Shown here piece after piece: positions 50,806 through 58,800 of a DNA stretch of 64,000 bases (the first letter of the stretch is position 1; each line of letters begins with the position of its first letter). Both the position numbers and the translations under genes were made by a program. Under the pieces are notes generated by a model, which ran no database searches, was not told where the DNA came from, and worked only from the letters and a program-made list of their open reading frames with translations. The stretch covers positions 868,001 through 932,000 of the forward strand of contig JAXMCR010000003.1 in the NCBI GenBank assembly GCA_046349255.1. The letters are read 5' to 3'. The stretch comes from DAIODI01 sp046349255 (GTDB lineage Bacteria; Pseudomonadota; Alphaproteobacteria; Rhizobiales; Aestuariivirgaceae).

Positions 50806-52695
50806 GTGATTGCCGCCACCTTTCGCTGGCTCGAAAAGGCCGTGGACCCGTTGCCGAGCGCCTTGCCGGAGAAACCGCCGGCGACGCTCGTCGGGTTCAT
50901 CTTCCATTACTCGAAGCCGTTCTGGCCGCTGATCCTCGCCTCCTCCGCGCTCGCCACGGCGGTCGCGCTGGTCGAGGTGTCGCTGTTTGCCTTCCTCGGC
51001 CACCTCGTCGACTGGCTGAACGCCTCCGACCGGGCAACGTTCTGGCAGGACCACTGGACGACGCTCGCCTGGATGAGCTTCGTGGTGCTGATCGGGCTGC
51101 CGTTCCTGAAGTACTGGTACGAGTGCATCGTGCACCAGGGGCTGCTCGGCAACTTCGCCATGTACACCCGCTGGCAGGCGCACCGCTACGTGTTGCGCCA
51201 GTCGATGGACTTCTTCCAGAACGACTTCGCCGGCCGCGTCGCGACCAAGGTGATGCAGGCCGCGCTCGCGGTCCGCGAAGTTGTGATGAAGATCTCCGAG
51301 ATCCTGCTCTACGTCGCCGTCTACTTCAGCACGGCGCTGGTGATGTTCGCCGCCTGCGACGTGCGGCTCGCAGTCCCGCTCGCGATCTGGCTCGCGGGCT
51401 ATATCGCGGCGATGCTCTACTTCATCCCGAAACTGCAGGTGACGTCGAAGGAGCAGTCCGAGGCGCGATCCATGGTCACGGGGCGCATCGTCGACAGCTA
51501 CACGAACATCGCGACGGTCAAGATGTTCGCCCACACCGCGCGCGAGGATTCCTACGCGCGCGACGGGATGGACACGTTCCTCGACACCGTCTACCGCCAG
51601 ATGCGGCTCGTCACGCAGCTCATCCTCGTGCTCAACACGCTGAACGCGCTGCTGCTGTTCTCGGTCTCCGGCCTTGCGCTCTACCTCTGGCAGGTGAACG
51701 TGGTGACGACGGGTGCGATCGCCTTCACCGTCTCCCTCCTCCTGCGCCTCCAGGGCATGTCCCACTGGATCATGTGGGAGGTCTCCGGCCTCTTCGAGAA
51801 CCTCGGCATCGTCCAGGACAGCATGGAAACGATCGCCCGCGAGCGCGCCGTGGTCGACGTGCCGAACCCGGCGACACTCGCCGTGCTGAAGGGCGAGGTG
51901 CGCTACGATGCGATCCACTTCAACTACGGCAAGCACCGCGCAGAGCACGCGACCGGCATCATCCACGACCTGAGCCTCACCGTGAAGCCCGGCGAGAAGG
52001 TGGGGCTCGTCGGGCGCTCGGGCGCCGGCAAGTCGACGATCGTCAGCCTGCTCCTGCGCTTCTACGACGTCGAGGGCGGCCGCATCCTGATCGATGGTCA
52101 GGACATCGCGAAGGTTTCCCAGGAGTCGCTCCGGGCCAACATCGGCGTCGTGACGCAGGATACCTCCCTCCTGCACCGCTCGGTGATCGACAACATCCGC
52201 TACGGCCGCCCCGATGCGACCTTCGAGCAGGTCGTGGACGCGGCGCGACGCGCACACGCGCTCGAGTTCATCGAGCGGCTCGAGGATCCCAACGGCCGCA
52301 AGGGGTTCGAGGCGCACGTGGGCGAGCGCGGCGTAAAGCTGTCCGGTGGCCAGCGCCAGCGCATCGCCATCGCCAGGGTGCTGTTGAAGAACGCGCCGAT
52401 CCTCGTGCTCGACGAGGCGACCAGCGCCCTCGACAGCGAGGTCGAGGCGGCGATCCAGGAAAGCCTCTACAGCCTGATGGAAGGCAAAACCGTCATCGCG
52501 ATCGCCCACCGGCTGTCGACGATTGCCGCGATGGACCGGCTCGTCATCATGGACGCCGGGCGGATCGTCGAACAGGGAACCCATGCCGATTTGCTGCGCC
52601 AGCGCGGACTCTACGCCCAGTTGTGGCAGCGCCAGTCCGGCGGGTTCCTCGCGACGGAAGACCCGGCCGAACCCGCCGCGGCGGCGGCCGAGTAG
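50806..52695 (+). CDS. ABC exporter with fused membrane and ATPase domains
   Basis: 629 residues: an N-terminal six-helix transmembrane domain (about 35-330) of the type IV/MsbA exporter fold, and a C-terminal ATPase with Walker A GRSGAGKST at about 403-411, signature LSGGQRQR at about 512-519 and Walker B ILVLDEAT, DSE after it. The switch His is in IAIAHRLSTI. The start is GTG, with GAGAAGGAG upstream. It may form a homodimer exporting a lipid or small molecule; the substrate is unknown. It is not clearly linked to the demethylase locus. Confidence 0.88.
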   Translation: MIAATFRWLEKAVDPLPSALPEKPPATLVGFIFHYSKPFWPLILASSALATAVALVEVSLFAFLGHLVDWLNASDRATFWQDHWTTLAWMSFVVLIGLPFLKYWYECIVHQGLLGNFAMYTRWQAHRYVLRQSMDFFQNDFAGRVATKVMQAALAVREVVMKISEILLYVAVYFSTALVMFAACDVRLAVPLAIWLAGYIAAMLYFIPKLQVTSKEQSEARSMVTGRIVDSYTNIATVKMFAHTAREDSYARDGMDTFLDTVYRQMRLVTQLILVLNTLNALLLFSVSGLALYLWQVNVVTTGAIAFTVSLLLRLQGMSHWIMWEVSGLFENLGIVQDSMETIARERAVVDVPNPATLAVLKGEVRYDAIHFNYGKHRAEHATGIIHDLSLTVKPGEKVGLVGRSGAGKSTIVSLLLRFYDVEGGRILIDGQDIAKVSQESLRANIGVVTQDTSLLHRSVIDNIRYGRPDATFEQVVDAARRAHALEFIERLEDPNGRKGFEAHVGERGVKLSGGQRQRIAIARVLLKNAPILVLDEATSALDSEVEAAIQESLYSLMEGKTVIAIAHRLSTIAAMDRLVIMDAGRIVEQGTHADLLRQRGLYAQLWQRQSGGFLATEDPAEPAAAAAE

Positions 52696-52821
52696 GCGTC
52701 CGCTTGTGGCATTGGAGCAACGATCAGGGAAAAATCCGGCAAGTGACAAACCGTTAGGGGTTCTGGCCATCTTCGCATGGCACTAGTGTATCAACATCAC
52801 GTGGGAATCAGGGGTTTGGGG

Positions 52822-53784
52822 ATGCGTGCCGTTCAAGCTGGTCTCGTTTCGCTTCTGGCGATGTTCGCTGTGTCGAACGCAATGGCCGCCGACCTTGCGC
52901 CGCCGCCGCCCCTCGGGCCGGTGGTCTCCGGCGCGATCGACAACTGGTACGGCTTCTCGATCCTCACCGGCGAAGGCGACAACGTTAACCCGGGCACGGA
53001 CTGGAACTTCATCACTGGCCTCGTCGGCAAGCTCAGCATTCCGCTCGGCTCGAACCTGACCATCCAGCAGGACGTCGGCTTCCAGTACGGCACCAACGCC
53101 GAGTCCAGCAACCAGAAGGATTTCCGGGACACGTTCCTCTATTCCGGGCAGATGGGCACGCACCTCAGCATGCGGAACGTGGACCAGGGCCTGATCGGCG
53201 CCTTCGGCGGCATCGGCGCCGCCAACGGCAACGACACCAAGGCAAACTACGCATTCGCGGGCGGCGAAGGCATGCTGTGGACCGGCCCGTGGACCCTGTA
53301 CGGCCAGGGCGGCTGGTTCTCGAGTGAGGAAACCAACAACGCTCCGTGGGATTCCGCGCTGCATGACGCGTTCTTCGTCCGCGGAGTCGCGCGTTACTTC
53401 CTGACGCCCGACTCGCGCCTCCAGGGCGAGTTCAGCTACGCGAACGGCAAGTACGGCTACTACGACGACACGGCCAACATCTTCGAGTGGCATGCCCGCT
53501 ACGACTTCGTGTGGAACGACGTGCCAGTCGTCGGCTCGCTCGTCGGCGCCATCCCGCTCTACCTCGAGTACCGCGGCAACTACGCCGACGGCGCGCATGG
53601 CGATGCGCTGTGGGACAACGCGTTCATGGTCGGCACGAGCTACCACTTCGGCGGCAACAACAAGCAGGAGTTCGACAAGGTCGGCGCGACGCTCGACCTG
53701 CCGGACATCGGCCGTTGGGTCGCTGCGGGCTCGATCCTCGACATCAACAGCGCCCCGGTCTACGTGACGGCTCCGGTGCAGTAA
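52822..53784 (+). CDS. putative outer-membrane beta-barrel protein
   Basis: 320 residues. The signal peptide is MRAVQAGLVSLLAMFAVSNA, cleavage near MAA-DLAPPPP. The mature protein is rich in Gly, Asn and aromatic residues with alternating strands (DWNFITGLVGKLSIPLG, NLTIQQDVGFQYGTN, PLYLEYRGNY, FMVGTSYHFGG), the look of a bacterial porin/outer-membrane barrel. The start with ATG at 52822 gives a clean signal; the upstream ATG at 52777 adds a non-signal extension. No C-terminal Phe is present, so classification is tentative. It converges with pbpC. Confidence 0.7.
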   Translation: MRAVQAGLVSLLAMFAVSNAMAADLAPPPPLGPVVSGAIDNWYGFSILTGEGDNVNPGTDWNFITGLVGKLSIPLGSNLTIQQDVGFQYGTNAESSNQKDFRDTFLYSGQMGTHLSMRNVDQGLIGAFGGIGAANGNDTKANYAFAGGEGMLWTGPWTLYGQGGWFSSEETNNAPWDSALHDAFFVRGVARYFLTPDSRLQGEFSYANGKYGYYDDTANIFEWHARYDFVWNDVPVVGSLVGAIPLYLEYRGNYADGAHGDALWDNAFMVGTSYHFGGNNKQEFDKVGATLDLPDIGRWVAAGSILDINSAPVYVTAPVQ

Positions 53785-53811
53785 GCGCCGGTCCGCCTTC
53801 GGGGCTTCCGC

Positions 53812-55893
53812 CTAATCCACGAACACGCGCACGCTGGCCGACCGGCCAGCGGCGTCAATCACGGTCAGCGTCGAATAGCCCGCGCTGTCCGCCTTCCAGT
53901 GCGTCTGCCGGACGAAGGATTTTTCATCCATCGGCCGCCCGTTGGCGAGCCACCGGAACGGCGCCCGCCCGCCTTCGAGCTTCAGCACGAGATCGCTCGC
54001 AGGGCCCTGCGCGAGCCCAAGGTCCACGCGTGCTCCATCCGGCGGATAGACGATCACCGGCGCGTCTTCCCGCGCCGCCCGCACCGAGACCATCGCGTTG
54101 GGCGAGGTAAAGCGCTTCAGCCCCGCCGGCAGATCGGCGCCGGACAGCCGCACCGTTCCGGACGGCGAGCGCGGCAGCGGCTCGCGCTTCAGCGACAGCT
54201 TGGAGAAGGCGTCGAACAGCACCGGGGCGGCCGCGAGCCGGCCGGTGAAGCCCGGCGAAGGCGCGCCGTCCGGCCGGCCGGTCCATACCCCCAGCACATA
54301 GCGCCCGTCGAAGCCGATCGCCCAGGAGTCGCGATAGCCGAACGAGGTGCCGGTCTTGTAGGCGATGCCGTTGCGCAGCGCGCCCTCGGGCGGCGCGACG
54401 CCGGCAAGAATGTCCGTCACGTACCACGCCGCCGGATGGCTCAAGACCTCGCGCATCGGTCCGAACGGTTTTGGCGTGCCGGCACGGCCGTCGCCAAGTT
54501 GCGCCACGCGCCCGCCATTCGGGAACACCGTGTAGAGCTGCACGATGTCCCGCAGCGTGATGCCGAGGCCGCCGAGCGCCATCGGCAGGCCCGGCGCCTC
54601 GCCGTCCGGCAGCTTGAACGCGACGCCCGCGACCGTGAGGCGGCTTGCGAACCGCTGCGGGCCCACCGCATCGAGCAGGCGCACCGCCGGCACGTTGAGC
54701 GACATCTGCAGCGCCTGCCTGACCGTCACGTCGCCCTGGTAGGTCAGGTCGAAGTTGGTCGGCCGGTAGCCGCGAAAACTCGCCGGGCGATCCTCGATGG
54801 TCGTCTCCGGCAGCACGAGCCCTTCCTCGAAGGCGATGCCATAGATCAGCGGCTTCAGCGCCGAGCCCGGCGAGCGCTCGGCGTTCGCCATGTCGATGTC
54901 GCCCGCGTGCTCCTTGTCGAACAGACCGGGCGAGCCGACCTGGGCCAGGATCCTTCCCGTCAGAGAGTCGGCGAGCAGCAGCGCCACCGACTGCCCGCGC
55001 TGGAGCTCGCGCGCATGGTCGCGCGCCACCGCCTCGAGCGCCTCCTGCAAGGGCCGCTCGAGCGTCAGTGTGATCGCCCGGTTGCCCGGATCGCGCGCCA
55101 CCGCGTCCTGCGCGAGGTGCGCAGCGAGCGCCGGGAGATCGACACGCGCACTCGGCACGCGCTCAGAAGCAGCGCGGGCGGCCTCCGCAGGTTCGATCGC
55201 GCCGAACGTCGCGGCGCGGTCGAGAACGCGGCCGCGCGCCGCCCGCGCCCGGTCCGGCGACCGGTCGGGCCGGCGCGCTTCAGGCGACTGCGGCAGCGCC
55301 ACGAGGAGCGCGGCTTCCGCCGTCGTCAGCGTCTTCGGCTCCTTGCCGAAGTAGCTGAGCGAGGCCGCGCGCACGCCCTCGAGGTTCGAGCCGTAGGGCG
55401 CGAGCGTGAGGTAGAGCGCGAGGATCTGATCCTTCGTCAGCCGCTCCTCGAGCTGCAGGGCCCGAAAGATCTGCTGCGCCTTGCCGAGGAACGAACGGCC
55501 CTTCCGCTCGTCGATGAGGCGCACCACCTGCATCGTCAGCGTGGAGCCGCCGGACACGATGTGCCCGTGCGTCACGAGCTGCCAGCCGGCGCGGAAGAGC
55601 GCGCGCACGTCGACGCCATGGTGCTCGTAGAACCGCCGGTCCTCGTAGGTGACGAGCATCTTTACGAACTTCGGATCGACGTCGGCGACCTCGACCGGCA
55701 GCCGCCAGCGCCCGTCGCCGAGCGCAAACGCCCGCAGCAGCGCGCCGTTCTGGTCGAGCACGACGGTCGAGACGTCTTCCGGCCCGGGCAGCTTCGGCGG
55801 GTACAGCCGGTCGAGCGCAAGAAGGCCGCCGGCGCCCGCCGCCGCGAGGACGGCGGCAGCCCCTGCCCCGATGAGCCAGCGGCGCATTTTCAC
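53812..55893 (-). CDS. pbpC: penicillin-binding protein 1C
   Basis: 693-residue bifunctional peptidoglycan glycosyltransferase/transpeptidase anchored by one N-terminal helix. The glycosyltransferase signature is YEDRRFYEHHGVDVRALFR (Glu84). The transpeptidase has S344-x-x-K347 (SPGSALKP), SLN in MSLNVPAVR and KTGTS in YKTGTSFGYRDSW. The C-terminal penicillin-binding C domain ends the protein. The GTG at 55893 overlaps the alpha-2-macroglobulin stop as GTGA; an ATG two codons later (MRRWLIG) is equally possible. PBP1C is often paired with alpha-2-macroglobulins, as here. Confidence 0.92.
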   Translation of the reverse strand: MKMRRWLIGAGAAAVLAAAGAGGLLALDRLYPPKLPGPEDVSTVVLDQNGALLRAFALGDGRWRLPVEVADVDPKFVKMLVTYEDRRFYEHHGVDVRALFRAGWQLVTHGHIVSGGSTLTMQVVRLIDERKGRSFLGKAQQIFRALQLEERLTKDQILALYLTLAPYGSNLEGVRAASLSYFGKEPKTLTTAEAALLVALPQSPEARRPDRSPDRARAARGRVLDRAATFGAIEPAEAARAASERVPSARVDLPALAAHLAQDAVARDPGNRAITLTLERPLQEALEAVARDHARELQRGQSVALLLADSLTGRILAQVGSPGLFDKEHAGDIDMANAERSPGSALKPLIYGIAFEEGLVLPETTIEDRPASFRGYRPTNFDLTYQGDVTVRQALQMSLNVPAVRLLDAVGPQRFASRLTVAGVAFKLPDGEAPGLPMALGGLGITLRDIVQLYTVFPNGGRVAQLGDGRAGTPKPFGPMREVLSHPAAWYVTDILAGVAPPEGALRNGIAYKTGTSFGYRDSWAIGFDGRYVLGVWTGRPDGAPSPGFTGRLAAAPVLFDAFSKLSLKREPLPRSPSGTVRLSGADLPAGLKRFTSPNAMVSVRAAREDAPVIVYPPDGARVDLGLAQGPASDLVLKLEGGRAPFRWLANGRPMDEKSFVRQTHWKADSAGYSTLTVIDAAGRSASVRVFVD

Positions 55894-58800
55894 GGCTTCG
55901 GCCCGAGCACCTCGACCTTGCCCATGCCGGTGCGCGCGAAGAGCTGCGGCCGGTACATGTCCTCGACGGCCGCCGCCGGCTGCGTGTAGACGCCGGGCGA
56001 TACCGCGCGCACGAGGTAGGCGAAGGTGAACTCGCGCTCGTCCTCGGGCATCCGGTCGAATGCCGCGACGAACCGGTCGCTGCGCGCTTCCGTGTGCGCC
56101 GCGGTGATCTCCGGCAGCCAGTCGAACGCCGCAAGGTCGGCGCTCTGGACGAGCTTCGGGTTCTCGATCTCGAAGCCGCCGGGAAGCAGGTCGGTGATCA
56201 GCACGCGCGCCGGCCAGGCGTCGTTCTGGTTCACCTTCACAACGACCAGCAGGCGCGTGTTCTGCGCGACGACGGACGGATCGGCCTCTTCGCCGTCGAG
56301 CGTGTAGTACTTGCGCTCGATGGTAAAGCCGTTCGCCGTCGGCGGCATCCACTCCGCCGGAGCCCCGCGCGTCGTCACCACCACCTCGACCGGATCCTTG
56401 CCGGTGTTGGTGAGCGCAATCGGCGTCGCGGCGATCGACTGGGCATCGAGGCGCGCAGCGTACCGCCCCGCGTGCGACTGGCCGTTCACGTCGAGCAGGA
56501 TCGCCTGGTCGTCGGCCTTGAGCGCGCGGGCAGCAAGCAGCAGCCACGCCTGTTCCTGCGTGCTCATGTACTTCGTCGCGCCACCAACCTTCGAGACGAA
56601 GGACACCATCTCCGGCACGGAGGCCACCGCGGGGCGCGTTTCCGCTGCAAGCGCCAGCAGCGCCGCGCCGTCGCGCAAGGGTGTGCCGTAGTCGTTGCGC
56701 GACCAGTTGAAGGCCTGCTTCGACTTGAGCAGCGAGAACGCCGAGGCGTAGCCCTTGTCGGCGCGCTCCTTGTCACCGTAGAGCGCGAGCGCGGCGGCGA
56801 GCTGCGCACGCGCCATCACCGTCGGGAACTCGTCGAGCCGCGCGTCGACGAAGTAGCGCAGGTCGCCCATCGAGGCGCGCTTGTTGCGCGCGAGCACGTA
56901 GAGCGCATACGCCATCTGCGCGCCCTGGTCCTGCAGGCTTGCATCGAACGACAGCGAGTTCTGGAGATTGTCGAGCGCGAGCCCGAACGCTTCGTCCGGA
57001 ACATCGTACTTGAGCTCGCGCGCCCGCGTCAGGAAGTCGGTCACGTAGGCATCGAGCCACAGATCACCCGAGCCGGGGCTCCACAGCCCGAAGCTGCCGG
57101 AGGCCGCCTGGTAGGAGAGCACGCGCTCGATCGCCTCCTGAACGCGCTTCTTCACCTCGGGCCCGGCGTCCATACCGCTCTCGCGCGCCACTTCCGACAG
57201 GTAGAGCAGCGGCAGGGCCTTGCTCGTCGTCTGTTCCGCGCAGCCGTACGGATAGCGGTCGAGCTGCATCAGGAGCGCCGGCGCATCGAGGCCCGCCGAA
57301 CGGGACACCGCGACCGACACTTCGGCGCCCTCGCTGAGCTTTCCGGCGAGGAAATCCTTGTCGACGGTGATGCTGCCGCCGGGCGGCAGCGTCACGGTCT
57401 TGCGGTCCGTCACGGGCAGCTGGGCCGGGCGCACCACGACGCCCTGCGTGCGCTCGACCGCCGGCCCCGTGGCGCTCGCGAGCCGCACGGTGAGAATGCC
57501 CTCGCCCGTTTCCGCCGCGACGATCGGCACCGCGACCGCGGTGCGTTTGCCCTTGGCGAGCGTGACGGAGGCCGGCACGTCCTTCGCCTGGATCTTCACC
57601 TGCTCCGGCGCATCGAGGGTGAGCTGGTAATCGCCGTCGGGGGCGTCCGTGTTGGCGATGTCGAGGCGGAGCGTCGAGGCATCCCCCGGCGCCATCGCCT
57701 TCGGCAGCGTCGCCGTCACCACGATCGGATCGCGCACCACGACGTCCTGCGCACCCGAGCCGACGCCGTCCTTCGACCAGGCGACGGCCATCAGCCGCAC
57801 CGTGCCGTTGAACTCCGGGATATCGAACGAGATCGTCGCCTTCCCGGCGGGGTCGAGCTTCACGGGGCCGGAGAAGAACGCCACGAGCTCCTCGGTCGGC
57901 GGTGAGCCTTCCATGCCCATGCCGGCCTGGTCGCCGCCGTTGCGGATCTTGCCGATGACGCCCTGCGTGCCGTCGATCAGGTTGCCGTAGAGGTCGTGGA
58001 TGTCGAGGCCGAGCCGGCGCTGGCCGAAATACCAGCCGGCGGGATCGGGCGGCGTGTAGCGCGTGAGATTGAGGATGCCGACGTCCACCGCCGCGACCGC
58101 GACGTAGGCCTCGGACGTGCCCTGCGGCAGCGACACGCTCACCGGGATCTTGAGCGCGCTGCGCGGTTCCTGCTTCTCCGGCACGTCGAAGGAAACCGAG
58201 AGGTTGCGCGCTCCGGGCGCGACCTTCAGCCAGCGCAGGCCGAGCGCGCGCGCCGGCATCCGGCTGTCGGCGTTGGAGCCCGGCCGGTAGACCGCGACGG
58301 TGACGTAGGCGCCCGCGCCGTAGTCGGCCGACACGGGGATGTCGATCGTCGTACCCTTCGCCGAGACCGGCGTCATCGTCTGCCACTGCACGCGATCGGT
58401 GCCGACGATGATCTGCGCCTCGCCGTCGTACTGCGGCGCGATCTTCAGCTTCGCCGTTTCGCCCGGCGCATACTCCGCCTTGTCGAGCGCCACCTCGAGG
58501 CCGTCCGGCGTCTCGGTCGACACCTGGTCGACGTACCAGCCGGCGGTGAACTCGACGGAGGAGCGCGGCCCGTCCTGGTCCGGGCTTTCGACCTCGAGCC
58601 GGTAGCGGCCCCAGTCGAGCGAGGCGGCGGTGATCTTCGCCGGCATATCTGCGCCAACGTCGACCTCGCCCGCGTCGACGCGCTGCGACGACACAATCGG
58701 CTCGTAGTTCCAGTTCCCGTCGGTGCGGTACCACTGGTACTGCCGCTCGACCTTGGACAGCGTCCACTTGAGGCCCTTCAGCGCGGCGCGCGTGCCATCC

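Noticed and set aside
50449..52770. 773-codon minus-strand frame opposite the ABC exporter
   Set aside because: Antisense shadow with no recognisable domain; the exporter frame has all ATPase motifs.
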